Positions 24,580 to 33,187 are shown, counted from the stretch's first letter. The stretch: 36,998 bases of DNA from Bacteroidota bacterium (GCA_023391015.1 JAEWBT010000032.1:1-36998), one strand, 5' to 3'. The notes: generated from the letters alone by a model not told the origin. Translations and numbers: made by a program.

Positions 24580-25302
24580 CTATCTATCCTTCACATTCCG
24601 GAACGGAATCTTGCTAAAGACTTTATACTCGGGGGCGGTGGCGTTGTAAACGCTTTTGACGTATTTCTTCACGGCCTTTGCCGTATCCACAAGGCCGGTA
24701 ACCGGTTCGTAGAAGGCTTTGTTGCGGGCGGTGAGGGCGTTTTTATAGGCCGTTTCGGTGGGGGCCACGGCCTGCCCTATTTCTTCCATGCGGGTGAGCA
24801 TTTCTTCCAGGTGGCCTACCCGCAACTTTTCTTCGTTGGGGGCGTAGGCGGGGTGGGCTTTCAGGAAGGAGATTAAATCCCGGAAATGATCGGCCTGCTG
24901 GTCGTAGGATTGCTGGGAGGTGGAGATAGATTCGGGTGTGGGGTCGGCAGCGGGTTTCTTTTTCTTGGAGCCCTGAAGCTTGCGGTTGAGGGCGCGCAGG
25001 TCGGCGATGGCAGCCTGATTGTTGGGCAGGGCGGCTTCGAAGGCGTTCACCACGCGCGTGGCCAGCGGTTTAAGGTCTTCAAACTCCGCTTCGCGACTGT
25101 TGACGGCGGTGGCCCAGTTGGTTTTGGCGTCTTTCACCTCGATGTTGAGCGCCTTTGCCGCGGCTTCCTGGGTGCGTAGATTGGCGATCTTGAGGGTTGT
25201 GTTGGAAGGCACGTAGGCAGTGTTCATGCCTTCGGCGGCGGCAATGAGGGTGTTGAAATTGCCCAGGTTTTTAGCGTGCCCGGTTTCGGAGGTGGAGGCC
25301 AT
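24580..25302 (-). CDS. Hypothetical all-helical protein (starts MASTSETGHAKN)
   Basis: 240 residues from the ATG at 25302; the frame runs on to 25401 but that extension is Phe-rich and non-protein-like, so the shorter form is preferred. A TATTTTTG box on the minus strand (25333-25340) supports this. The chain is almost entirely predicted helix, with Ala/Glu/Lys-rich amphipathic segments (coiled-coil potential at about 40-120 and 155-215) and a Lys-rich linker (SKKKKPAADPTPES) in the middle. It has no signal peptide. I recall similar orphan proteins in other Bacteroidota, without a known function. It ends about 25 bp from the tandem repeat, beside the repeat cluster. Confidence 0.65.
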   Translation of the reverse strand: MASTSETGHAKNLGNFNTLIAAAEGMNTAYVPSNTTLKIANLRTQEAAAKALNIEVKDAKTNWATAVNSREAEFEDLKPLATRVVNAFEAALPNNQAAIADLRALNRKLQGSKKKKPAADPTPESISTSQQSYDQQADHFRDLISFLKAHPAYAPNEEKLRVGHLEEMLTRMEEIGQAVAPTETAYKNALTARNKAFYEPVTGLVDTAKAVKKYVKSVYNATAPEYKVFSKIPFRNVKDR

Positions 25303-25428
25303 GAGAAAGTGGTTTTTAAAGAATAGAAAAACCAAAAATAAGGGAAAAGGGAATTTATAGAAAGGGCGATCTGAAAAAAAACCAAATCTCTTTTCTCCCA
25401 ACCGCCGGCCTCAATTTTGCGACTGGTT

Positions 25429-26340
25429 ATGATTATCCGGAATTCCAGAAACTGGTTTACGCTTTTGTTTGTGTGGCGCGGGTCGGTGTTGAAGAAAATT
25501 TTGCCGCAACTGGGCATTCTCACGCTTTTCTCCGCTGGGGTGTGCGTCTTTCATGGGTGGGTGCCGCACTACACCCTGCATATCAATCCGGTACTTTTCA
25601 CCCTGCTGGGGCTTTCGCTGGCCATCTTTATGGGGTTTTGCAACACGGCGAGCTACGACCGTTTTTGGGAAGGCCGCAAGCTGTGGGGCTCGCTGGTGAT
25701 TGAGACGCGCTCGCTGGTGCGGCAGGTGCTGACGCTGGTGGAAAGCGACCGGGCGGAGAAGGTGCGGTTTGTAAACCTGGTGGTGGCGTTTTGCTGGGCG
25801 TTGAATTTCCAGTTGCGCAAGAAAGACGGCAGCCTGCGCCTGCGGCGCGTGTTGCTTGCAGAGGATTATGCGCAGATTGAAAACAAGGTATTCAAACCCG
25901 TGGCCCTGCTGGATTTGATGGCGGCGTGGGTAGCCGAAAAGCTGCGAACCGGCGGCCTGGACCCGATCCGGCTGGCGCAGATTGACGTGCAGCTCAACGC
26001 GCTTTCCAACGTAGCGGGCGGCTGCGAGCGCATTGCCTCTACCCCGCTGCCGTTTCCGTACCGGCTTTTGCTGCACCGCACAGCGTATTTGTATTGTTTC
26101 TTTTTGCCGTTTGGATTGGTGGAGATGCTGGGTTGGGCCACGCCTTTTCTGGTGTTGTTTATCAGCTACACGTTTATTGGGCTGGATGCGGTGATCGACG
26201 AAGTGTCGGAGCCTTTTGGCGAAGAAGAAAACGACCTGGCGCTGGATACGATTTGCCATACCATCGCCTTCTCGGTGCGCGAGCAAGCCGGCATGGAGCA
26301 GGCCCCGCTGGTGAAGCCCGACCGGTATGTGTTGCGGTAA
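25429..26340 (+). CDS. Bestrophin-family anion channel (UPF0187)
   Basis: A 303-residue inner-membrane protein. Family marks: FMGFCNTASYDRFWEGRKLWGSL (the bestrophin N-terminal signature), TPLPFPYRLLLHR and the C-terminal EVSEPFGEEENDLALD. Hydrophobic spans lie near 27-45, 55-75, 210-230 and 236-255. Bacterial homologues form pentameric ion channels. A TTG at 25417 precedes the preferred ATG at 25429. Its neighbour at 26509 is convergent, so it appears to be a single-gene unit. The family is firm; the physiological ion is not known. Confidence 0.92.
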   Translation: MIIRNSRNWFTLLFVWRGSVLKKILPQLGILTLFSAGVCVFHGWVPHYTLHINPVLFTLLGLSLAIFMGFCNTASYDRFWEGRKLWGSLVIETRSLVRQVLTLVESDRAEKVRFVNLVVAFCWALNFQLRKKDGSLRLRRVLLAEDYAQIENKVFKPVALLDLMAAWVAEKLRTGGLDPIRLAQIDVQLNALSNVAGGCERIASTPLPFPYRLLLHRTAYLYCFFLPFGLVEMLGWATPFLVLFISYTFIGLDAVIDEVSEPFGEEENDLALDTICHTIAFSVREQAGMEQAPLVKPDRYVLR

Positions 26341-26421
26341 AGGGGGAAGAATCTTTGGAAAGAAACAGCGGTTTTGCAGCGTCGTACAACGCCCTTTCAC
26401 GCGCTCGTTTTTTGTTTTGTC

Positions 26422-26441
26422 ATTCCGCCGAAAGGCGGAAT
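26422..26441. repeat. Short hairpin repeat in a convergent gap
   Basis: ATTCCGCC, GAAA tetraloop, GGCGGAAT: a perfect 8-bp stem between the convergent bestrophin and TonB-receptor genes. It has no adjacent T-run, so it is more like a dispersed repeat than a classical terminator. Confidence 0.6.
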
Positions 26442-26508
26442 CCCGGCAGTAGCGTATGCGCATGAACCCCGGCGTAACAAAAGCAGTGCAGGAAGATTCA
26501 GGGACTTT

Positions 26509-28407
26509 TTACTTCCCACCCATCAGCCGCACGCCGCCGCTCCACCACCGGCCCGGCATGGGCGTGCCCAGCAAGTCGCTATATTGCGCATCCGTCGCGT
26601 TATCGGCCTGCGCAAAAACGGAAAGCCAGCGTGCTACGCGCGCCTCGGCGCGCACGCCCAGCGTGAAGTAAGAAGGACTTACCCGCGCCTCAATAGCGGG
26701 CGCAGCAAAGGTTTGGCGCTCTTTATAAAGCCCCGTAGCCGAGACCGTCAGCCAGCGGTGCTGCACCGAAACAAAGCCATTGGCCAGAAAACGGGCGTGC
26801 GAACTAATGTAAAATCCCGGTGCGCCGTTGCTGCCTTCGCTGTTGAGGAAAGTCAGCCCCGCGCCACCCGAGATGCGCCCTTTGGGCAGCGTTTTTTGAT
26901 ACTGCCCGGCGATTTCCAGTCCGGTTGTGGCCACCGAAGCAATGTTGCGCGCCAGGGCGTAGGAGCCGGTGGGCACAAGGTTTTCGGTACGGGGCATTTG
27001 TGCAAAAGGTGCGGTCACAAAATCTATCAGATTCTGCTGCTCGCGGCGAAAGGCAGTGGCCGTCAGCGTGAGGGCATCGTTGGGTTGGAGGGTAGCACCC
27101 AGTTCGTAATTCAGGGCTTTCTCCGCCACCAGGTCAGGGTTGCCGATCGAGCCGCTTTTCACCGATGGTTTTTGGTAATTGTTGAAGCGCTCCGTGAAAT
27201 CGGGTTCGCGCAGCGAGGTGCCCACCGAACCAAAGATTTTATAGCCCTTGCCCTTCCAGGCAGCGGCCAGTTGCGGAATCAGCAAAGCCTTTTCGCGCTG
27301 CGGGAACGAAAGACGCAGGGCCGGTTCCACCAAAAGTTTTCCCCACAGACGATGGCTGTAGAGGGCAAACACGCCACCCTGCCCCAGTTGGTGGTTGCCG
27401 CGGTCGTTGCTTTCCATCTTTCCGGAAATAACCTGCCCGCCCAGCGTCAGATTGCTTTGAGGGGAAAGCGCTACGCTGGCAACGGCCAGGCCTTGCAGCA
27501 AGGAAGCGCGGTTGTCGTTGGCCACTGCCGAGGGCGAGAAGGCGTATTCATCGCGCAGGGTTTTGTAGCCGCCATCGAGGCGCACATTCCAGCGGCCTTT
27601 TTGGTATTGCAGCGAGGCTTGTTGCCAGAAAGTGCGCACTTTTTCACGGGCCGTGTCGCTGGCGAATGTGGTGTAGAAGTTTTGAGCCGAGAAATCGCGG
27701 TTGTCGTAGGCGGTGCGGGCGCCCATCGTCCAGCCCCCGCCCAGTTGCTGCGCAACAGAAAGCGAAGCAGTGGTGTTGTCGAAAAAGCCGGTGGTGCCCC
27801 GCTGCGGTGCGCCGTCGGCGTGGTTCAGGAGCAGCCCGCCGGAAATCGTGGTCGATTTCCGGAAAATCGTTCCGCCTGCCTGTGCCCCGAAAAGGCCGTA
27901 TTGCCCGCCGGAAAGGCGCGCCTGTCCGGTTGTTTCTTTTTTTCCGGAAAAAGTTTTGGTAATGATATGCACCACGCCGCCCACGGCTTCGGCGCCATAA
28001 ATGGCTGAGGCCGCGCCTTTGAGGACTTCGATGCGGTCGATTTCGTCGGGCGCAATGGGGATATTGCTGTTGAAATGGCCGGTAATCGGGTCGTTGAGCC
28101 GCAGGCCATCCACCACAATCAACACTTGCTGAAAGGTTCCACCGCGGATCACGATATCGCTTTGCGAACCCATGGGGCCGCGCGCCTGCACTTCCACGCC
28201 CGGCACGTAGCGCAGTAATTCATCAAGGGAATGTACCGGCAGGTCGGCGAATGTTTTTCCGGAAATCACCTCCACGGCGCGGGCGGTTTCGGTCTGGGGA
28301 TGCAGGCCGGCGGTGATGGTGACGGGCGCGATATCGTGGGTGGTTTGGGCGAGGGCCGGGAGCGTACTTAAAAACAGCGCTGGAAAGAGAAATTTCCGGA
28401 AATGCAT
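26509..28407 (-). CDS. TonB-dependent outer-membrane receptor, BtuB/vitamin-B12-type
   Basis: 632 residues from the ATG at 28407; the frame upstream to 28467 lacks a signal peptide and is excluded. It has a Sec signal (ends LPALAQ), a TonB-box-like APVTITA near the mature N-terminus, and a plug domain (SLDELLRYVPGVEVQARGPM, DIVIRGGTFQQVLIVVDGLR, IDRIEVLKGAASAIYGAEAV). A beta-barrel follows, ending with RWWSGGVRLMGGK. The small size and plug wording resemble BtuB-like receptors. No cobalamin riboswitch is visible in the 90-bp divergent gap, so the ligand (cobalamin, siderophore or other) is open. A -7 box TACATTTG (minus, 28434-28441) lies upstream. Confidence 0.92.
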   Translation of the reverse strand: MHFRKFLFPALFLSTLPALAQTTHDIAPVTITAGLHPQTETARAVEVISGKTFADLPVHSLDELLRYVPGVEVQARGPMGSQSDIVIRGGTFQQVLIVVDGLRLNDPITGHFNSNIPIAPDEIDRIEVLKGAASAIYGAEAVGGVVHIITKTFSGKKETTGQARLSGGQYGLFGAQAGGTIFRKSTTISGGLLLNHADGAPQRGTTGFFDNTTASLSVAQQLGGGWTMGARTAYDNRDFSAQNFYTTFASDTAREKVRTFWQQASLQYQKGRWNVRLDGGYKTLRDEYAFSPSAVANDNRASLLQGLAVASVALSPQSNLTLGGQVISGKMESNDRGNHQLGQGGVFALYSHRLWGKLLVEPALRLSFPQREKALLIPQLAAAWKGKGYKIFGSVGTSLREPDFTERFNNYQKPSVKSGSIGNPDLVAEKALNYELGATLQPNDALTLTATAFRREQQNLIDFVTAPFAQMPRTENLVPTGSYALARNIASVATTGLEIAGQYQKTLPKGRISGGAGLTFLNSEGSNGAPGFYISSHARFLANGFVSVQHRWLTVSATGLYKERQTFAAPAIEARVSPSYFTLGVRAEARVARWLSVFAQADNATDAQYSDLLGTPMPGRWWSGGVRLMGGK

Positions 28408-28433
28408 GTGGGGAGGGCAATGATTTACGGGCG

Positions 28434-28441
28434 CAAATGTA
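28434..28441 (-). promoter_or_regulatory. Likely -7 promoter element of the TonB receptor gene
   Basis: TACATTTG on the minus strand matches TAnnTTTG exactly, 26 nt before the ATG. A TTG at 28465-28467 is 23 nt away, at the long end of the accepted spacing. Confidence 0.5.
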
Positions 28442-28499
28442 TTGGGAGGACTGCCATCCGCTGGCAATGTCTTTTTATGAAAACCGGAAATTCTTTTGG

Positions 28500-28934
28500 A
28501 TGAAAAACATTCTTTTTGCGACTGCTTTGCTTTTGGGCGCAGCGTCCTGCACCGACAAAACAGCCCCTGTAACCGGTCCTTCTAACCCGCCTACTGATTG
28601 CCGCACGGTGATGTGTACAATGGAGTTCCGGACCATCAGCATTCAGGTCGTGGATGCCGCAGGTAACCCGGTAAAGCTTGATAGCTACCAAACCACGCTG
28701 GCCGGTAAAAACACCGTGGTGGGCAACACCGGTGCCATGCAGCCGGGCGAAAACGGCGGCGATTATCCGGTGGTTTCCGATGCCTTTGTGGGCGACAACA
28801 AAAACACCCGTACAAAAATGATTTTTACGGGGATGAAAGATGGGAAAACGGTTGTGAATGAAACCTATGAAATCGGGGTGGATTGCTGCCACGTGAGCAG
28901 GATTTCCGGAAAAGAAAAGGTGGTGGTGCGGTAG
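28500..28934 (+). CDS. Small lipoprotein, Cys-containing
   Basis: 144 residues from the ATG at 28500 (an upstream extension to 28437 overlaps the divergent promoter and is not accepted). It has a lipoprotein signal (lipobox AASC, Cys17). The mature domain is beta-rich and holds extra cysteines (CRTVMC and CCHV) that could form disulfides. The middle (ISIQVVDAAGNPVKLDSY) resembles carboxypeptidase-regulatory/Ig-like folds. It is divergent from the TonB receptor with 92 bp between starts, so the two may share regulation or act together at the outer membrane. Function unknown. Confidence 0.75.
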   Translation: MKNILFATALLLGAASCTDKTAPVTGPSNPPTDCRTVMCTMEFRTISIQVVDAAGNPVKLDSYQTTLAGKNTVVGNTGAMQPGENGGDYPVVSDAFVGDNKNTRTKMIFTGMKDGKTVVNETYEIGVDCCHVSRISGKEKVVVR

Positions 28935-28959
28935 CATCCGGGCAAACAGGTTTTTCGGC

Positions 28960-28983
28960 AGAGACAAGGCATGCCTTGTCTCT
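28960..28983. repeat. 24-bp perfect palindrome (GAGAC-type repeat)
   Basis: Arms AGAGACAAGGCA and its complement meet with no spacer. A CTAC flank follows on the right. It belongs to the same style as the GAGACG..CGTCTC element at 22418 and ends 9 bp before a -7 promoter box. Confidence 0.75.
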
Positions 28984-28992
28984 ACAACCGGC

Positions 28993-29000
28993 TACCTTTG
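28993..29000 (+). promoter_or_regulatory. -7 promoter element of the DHS-like gene
   Basis: TACCTTTG, identical to the rpsL -7 box. No TTTG at the normal -33 position; the palindrome at 28960-28983 occupies that place, so it may have replaced or modified the upstream element. Confidence 0.55.
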
Positions 29001-29073
29001 CGCCGTTTCCGGAAATGATTTTCCGGGAATGGCTTTTTTGTTTTCTCCTTCTTCAAAAAACATTTCTTTTATA

Positions 29074-30063
29074 ATGACAAAAGCATCTGCCGGCAAAGGC
29101 CCTATCTCCCAGTTTATTGAACACAACTACCGCCACTTCAACGCTGCTGCCCTCGTGGACGCCGCCAAAGGCTATGAAGAGCACCTGCTCGACAATGGCA
29201 AAATGATGATTACCCTGGCCGGGGCCATGAGCACCGCCGAACTGGGTATTTCGCTGGCCGAAATGATTCGGCAGGACAAAGTGCAAATTATCTCCTGCAC
29301 CGGTGCCAACCTGGAGGAAGATATTATGAACCTGGTGGCCCACAGCCACTACAAGCGCGTGCCCAACTATCGCGACCTGAGTCCGCAGGAAGAGTTTGAC
29401 CTGCTGGAAAACCACTACAACCGCGTAACCGATACCTGCATTCCGGAAGAGGAAGCGTTCCGCCGCATTCAGGCCCACATCGAAAAAGTGTGGAAAGATG
29501 CCGAAGCTGCCGGGGAGCGCTATTTTCCGCACGAATACATGTACCAAATGCTGAACAGCGGCGTGCTGGAACAGTATTACGAGATTGACCCGAAGAACAG
29601 CTGGATGCTGGCGGCGGCGGAGAAAAACCTGCCGATTGTGTGTCCCGGCTGGGAAGACAGCACGATGGGGAACATCTTTGCTTCTTACTGCATCAAAGGC
29701 GAGCTGAAGCCTTCGACGATGAAAAGTGGTATTGAATACATGACCTGGCTGGCCGACTGGTACCGGGCCAACTGCTCCGGAAAAGGCGTTGGTTTCTTCC
29801 AGATTGGCGGCGGCATTGCAGGCGACTTCCCGATTTGCGTGGTGCCCATGCTGTATCAGGATCTGGAGATGCACGATGTGCCTTTCTGGGCGTATTTCTG
29901 TCAGATTTCCGACAGCACCACGTCTTACGGCTCCTATTCCGGTGCGGTTCCAAACGAGAAAATCACGTGGGGCAAGCTGGACATCACGACACCAAAATTC
30001 ATCGTGGAAAGCGACGCGACGATTGTAGCGCCGTTGATTTTTGCATGGATTCTGGGAAAGTAA
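29074..30063 (+). CDS. Deoxyhypusine-synthase-like protein lacking the catalytic lysine
   Basis: 329 residues from the ATG at 29074. The deoxyhypusine synthase fold is clear: an NAD-binding Rossmann-like core with TLAGAMSTAELGISLAEMI, ISCTGANLEEDIMNLVAH, PGWEDSTMGNIFASY, and the closing SDATIVAPLIFAW. True DHS transfers the aminobutyl group of spermidine to eIF5A through a Lys in GGGxxK(H/N). Here the segment is GGGIAGDFP (245-253), with Gly250 where Lys is expected. Bacteria lack eIF5A, and some bacterial homologues make homospermidine or related polyamines, but this one probably works differently. A sharp palindromic terminator follows. The substrate is unknown. Confidence 0.88.
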   Translation: MTKASAGKGPISQFIEHNYRHFNAAALVDAAKGYEEHLLDNGKMMITLAGAMSTAELGISLAEMIRQDKVQIISCTGANLEEDIMNLVAHSHYKRVPNYRDLSPQEEFDLLENHYNRVTDTCIPEEEAFRRIQAHIEKVWKDAEAAGERYFPHEYMYQMLNSGVLEQYYEIDPKNSWMLAAAEKNLPIVCPGWEDSTMGNIFASYCIKGELKPSTMKSGIEYMTWLADWYRANCSGKGVGFFQIGGGIAGDFPICVVPMLYQDLEMHDVPFWAYFCQISDSTTSYGSYSGAVPNEKITWGKLDITTPKFIVESDATIVAPLIFAWILGK

Positions 30064-30080
30064 AATCACTTCTTTTTTAG

Positions 30081-30120
30081 AAAAAGCCGTTGGATTTCCG
30101 GAAATCCAACGGCTTTTTTT
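30081..30120 (+). terminator. Terminator of the DHS-like gene, a 38-bp perfect palindrome
   Basis: Positions 30081-30118 form a perfect palindrome whose centre is TTTCCGGAAA; it ends in a T-run. The iterated palindrome of this genome forms the apex of the hairpin. Confidence 0.85.
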
Positions 30121-30210
30121 ATTGTAGGCGATATGAATGAATGCTTTACAACCCGCTCTTTCCAGCCCAACTTCTACCCTTGTCTGTTGTTATTTACTTT
30201 TACGATTCCT

Positions 30211-31242
30211 GTGCAAAATTCTCACGTACGCGCGGCGGAACATCCGGACCCGCAGCAGCGCGATTTCGAAAATCAAATCCGGCCCCAATCCATTGCCGAG
30301 TTCTCCGGTCAGCCCCACCTGATTGAGAACCTGCGCATCTTTATCAAAGCCGCCAATGCCCGTGGTGAAGCCCTCGACCATGTGCTTTTTCACGGCCCGC
30401 CCGGCTTGGGAAAAACCACCCTTTCGCGCATTGTAGCTACCGAGCTGGGGACTAATATCAAGGAAACCAGTGGCCCGGTGATTGAAAAACCCGCCGACCT
30501 GGCCGGGCTGCTCACAGGCCTGCAACCGCGCGATGTTCTGTTTATCGATGAAATCCACCGCCTCAGCACCGTAGTAGAAGAATACCTCTACGCTGCGATG
30601 GAAGACTTTAAGATTGACATTATGATCGATAGCGGTCCGGCAGCGCGGTCTATTCAGCTTAATGTGGCTCCTTTTACGCTGGTGGGCGCGACCACGCGCT
30701 CTGGCTTGCTCACAGCGCCGCTGCTGTCGCGCTTTGGCATTAAAAACCGGTTGGATTATTATCCGGCGGAAGTCTTACAGGGCATAGTGATGCGGGCAGC
30801 GGGCGTGTTGAATGTAAAAATCACGTCCGACGCGGCGGGCGAGGTGGCGCGGCGCAGCCGGGGTACCCCACGGATTGCCAACGGCCTGCTGCGCCGGATG
30901 CGCGATTTTGCGCAGGTATTGGGCAATGGTGTGATTGATATGGGTATTTGCGAGCATGGCCTCAAAGCCCTGAACGTGGATGCCAACGGCTTGGATGAGA
31001 TGGACAACCGCATTCTCTCCACGCTGATTGAGAAATTTAAAGGCGGGCCGGTGGGCATCGGCAACATCGCGACGGCGGTGGGCGAAGAGCCCGGTACGCT
31101 GGAGGAAGTGTATGAGCCGTTTCTGATCCAGGAAGGTTACATCGTGCGCACCCAGCGAGGCCGCGAGGCAACTGAGAAAGCGTTTAAGCATCTCGGAAAA
31201 ATTCCCCATGGCACCGGAACTGGCCTGTGGAGCGGACAATAA
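30211..31242 (+). CDS. ruvB: Holliday junction branch-migration ATPase RuvB
   Basis: The AAA+ motor that drives branch migration with RuvA. Walker A GPPGLGKTT, Walker B FIDEIHRL, the sensor region GATTRSGLLTAPLLSRFG and the C-terminal winged helix (EPFLIQEGYIVRTQRGREAT) are all present. The frame is open to an ATG at 30133, but that gives a 26-residue hydrophobic lead-in unlike other RuvB proteins. The GTG at 30211 gives 343 residues with the conserved RPQSIAEFSGQ close to the start, so I prefer it. Alternatively the ATG start is used and the extension is tolerated. It is a single gene, convergent with glmS. Confidence 0.95.
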   Translation: MQNSHVRAAEHPDPQQRDFENQIRPQSIAEFSGQPHLIENLRIFIKAANARGEALDHVLFHGPPGLGKTTLSRIVATELGTNIKETSGPVIEKPADLAGLLTGLQPRDVLFIDEIHRLSTVVEEYLYAAMEDFKIDIMIDSGPAARSIQLNVAPFTLVGATTRSGLLTAPLLSRFGIKNRLDYYPAEVLQGIVMRAAGVLNVKITSDAAGEVARRSRGTPRIANGLLRRMRDFAQVLGNGVIDMGICEHGLKALNVDANGLDEMDNRILSTLIEKFKGGPVGIGNIATAVGEEPGTLEEVYEPFLIQEGYIVRTQRGREATEKAFKHLGKIPHGTGTGLWSGQ

Positions 31243-31264
31243 TGGTCGTCTTTTCTTTGGATTC

Positions 31265-31304
31265 AAACAAAAAAGCAACGCATGGATGCGTTGCTTTTTT
31301 GTTT
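31265..31304. terminator. Bidirectional terminator between ruvB and glmS
   Basis: Nearly continuous palindrome with arms AAACAAAAAAGCAACGCAT (31265-31283) and complement (31286-31304); A- and T-runs on both sides serve both converging genes. Confidence 0.85.
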
Positions 31305-31333
31305 AAGAAGATTTCCGGAAATAAGCTACATTT

Positions 31334-33172
31334 CTACTCTACCGTTACGCTCTTGGCCAGGTTGCGGGGTTGGTCCACATCGCAGCCGCGCATAATGGCG
31401 ATGTGATAAGAAAGCAGTTGCAGCGGAACGATGGTAATTAGTGGGGAGAACATTTCTTCGGTTGCCGGCACTTCAATTACGTGGTCTGCCAAGGCTTTAA
31501 TCTGGGTGTCGCCTTCGTTCACGATGGCAATCACTTTGCCTTTGCGGGCTTTTACCTCCTGAACGTTGGAAACGATTTTTTCATAGGCGCTCATGTTGGT
31601 TGCCAGGAAAACCACCGGCATATTCTCATCAATAAGCGCAATCGGCCCGTGTTTCATCTCGGCTGCAGGATAGCCTTCTGCGTGGATGTAGGAAATCTCC
31701 TTTAGCTTCAAGGCACCTTCCAGCGCTACCGGGAAGTTTACGCCGCGGCCTAAGAACAAAAAGCTGGGCGCGTCTTTATATACCTTGGCGATTTCCTGAA
31801 TCTGGGCATCCAGCAGCAGCGTTTTTTCGATTTTAGCCGGAACGTTTTCCAATTCAAACAACACCTCGCGCAGCCGTGAAACCGGCATGATTCCCCTTTC
31901 CTGACTGATTTGCAGGGCCATCAGGGTAATAATAGCCACCTGCGTAGAAAAGGCCTTGGTAGAAGCCACTCCAATTTCCGGTCCGGCGTGCGTATAAGAC
32001 CCGGCATGGGAGGCGCGGGCAATGGAAGAGCCGATTACGTTGCAGATGCCGTACACCAGTGCGCCGCGCTCTTTGGCCAGTTCGATGGCAGCCAACGTAT
32101 CGGCAGTTTCGCCGGATTGGGATACAGCAATCAGCACATCACTTTCGCTGATAACGGGGTTACGATACCGGAATTCCGATGCATATTCTACCTCTACCGG
32201 AATGCGGGCGAGATCTTCAATCAGGTATTCGCCCAAAATGCCGCTGTGCCAAGATGTGCCACAGGCAGCCACCAGCAGGCGCGGCGCATTGAGGATGCGC
32301 TGCATATATTCCTGAATGCCGCCCAGTTTGATCCATCCTTCGGCGGCACTCACGCGGCCCCGGAAGGCGTCGGCAATAGCGCGGGGTTGCTCATAAATTT
32401 CTTTGAGCATAAAGTGGTCAAAACCACCTTTCTCAATCGCTTCCAGATTCATCTCCAGCTTTTGGATGGCTGGCGAGGTCTCGATATTGCTCAGGTTGCG
32501 GATCCGGAACGTGCCATCGCGATTGATGACGGCGTATTCCTGATCATCTAGATAGACAACGTGCTTGGTGTATTCGATAATCGGCGAAGCATCGGAGGCA
32601 ACAAAGAACTCACCGTCGCCAATGCCGATCACCAAAGGAGAACCTTTACGCGCCGCAATCATTTTTTCTTCTTCGCCATGTTCCAAAACCACGATGGCAT
32701 AGGCACCTATAACCTGATTTAGGGACAAACGCACAGCTTCTTCGAGACCGCAGCCTTCCTGCTTTTGAATTTCTTCAATGAGGTTGACCAGTACTTCGGT
32801 ATCCGTATCGCTTTTAAACTCGTATCCGCGCTTTTGCAGTTCTGTTTTCAGGGATTCGTAGTTCTCGATAATACCATTGTGAATCAGGGCCAGCTTTCCG
32901 GAATGGGAAACATGCGGGTGGGCGTTGCGGTCGCTGGGCACACCATGGGTTGCCCAGCGGGTATGGCCAATGCCCATTGTAGCATTAAGAGGTTCGCCAT
33001 CGGCAAAGTTTTCCAGGTCTGAGACCTTCCCGGCCTTTTTATAGACATGCAGCTCGCCATTTAGAAGGGCAACTCCTGCTGAATCATATCCGCGGTATTC
33101 CAGCCGCTTAAGTCCTTTAATAAGAATCGGGTAAGCTTCTCGTGGACCGATATAAGCTACAATTCCACACAT
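31334..33172 (-). CDS. glmS: Glutamine-fructose-6-phosphate aminotransferase (isomerizing)
   Basis: The 612-residue enzyme that makes glucosamine-6-phosphate, the entry to peptidoglycan and amino-sugar synthesis. The N-terminal class II glutaminase starts MCGIVAYIG, with Cys2 as nucleophile, and has RWATHGVPSDRNAHPH. Two SIS domains follow (ACGTSWHSG, SQSGETADTLAAIELAKERG) and the chain ends with the usual QPRNLAKSVTVE. It is full length. It is last in the order starch synthase - DUF4270 - glmS on the minus strand, 15 bp after the DUF4270 stop. No glmS ribozyme-like leader fits in that gap. Confidence 0.98.
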   Translation of the reverse strand: MCGIVAYIGPREAYPILIKGLKRLEYRGYDSAGVALLNGELHVYKKAGKVSDLENFADGEPLNATMGIGHTRWATHGVPSDRNAHPHVSHSGKLALIHNGIIENYESLKTELQKRGYEFKSDTDTEVLVNLIEEIQKQEGCGLEEAVRLSLNQVIGAYAIVVLEHGEEEKMIAARKGSPLVIGIGDGEFFVASDASPIIEYTKHVVYLDDQEYAVINRDGTFRIRNLSNIETSPAIQKLEMNLEAIEKGGFDHFMLKEIYEQPRAIADAFRGRVSAAEGWIKLGGIQEYMQRILNAPRLLVAACGTSWHSGILGEYLIEDLARIPVEVEYASEFRYRNPVISESDVLIAVSQSGETADTLAAIELAKERGALVYGICNVIGSSIARASHAGSYTHAGPEIGVASTKAFSTQVAIITLMALQISQERGIMPVSRLREVLFELENVPAKIEKTLLLDAQIQEIAKVYKDAPSFLFLGRGVNFPVALEGALKLKEISYIHAEGYPAAEMKHGPIALIDENMPVVFLATNMSAYEKIVSNVQEVKARKGKVIAIVNEGDTQIKALADHVIEVPATEEMFSPLITIVPLQLLSYHIAIMRGCDVDQPRNLAKSVTVE

Positions 33173-33187
33173 AACGTTTTGTAAACC

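Noticed and set aside
25411..26463. 350-codon minus frame opposite the bestrophin gene
   Set aside because: Composition is Gln/His/Arg-rich, typical of a shadow; bestrophin signatures are on the plus strand.
26374..28008. 544-codon open frame on the plus strand
   Set aside because: Lies antisense to the TonB receptor, whose plug and barrel motifs are unmistakable; the product is Arg/Gly-rich with no domain.
28408..28499. Cobalamin riboswitch upstream of the BtuB-like receptor
   Set aside because: The gap is only about 90 bp and has no B12-box-like sequence; too short for that riboswitch class.
29053..30069. 338-codon minus frame opposite the DHS-like gene
   Set aside because: Antisense shadow of a strongly conserved protein.
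31243..31333. glmS ribozyme
   Set aside because: This is the 3' side of glmS; the 5' gap is 15 bp, so no ribozyme can fit.
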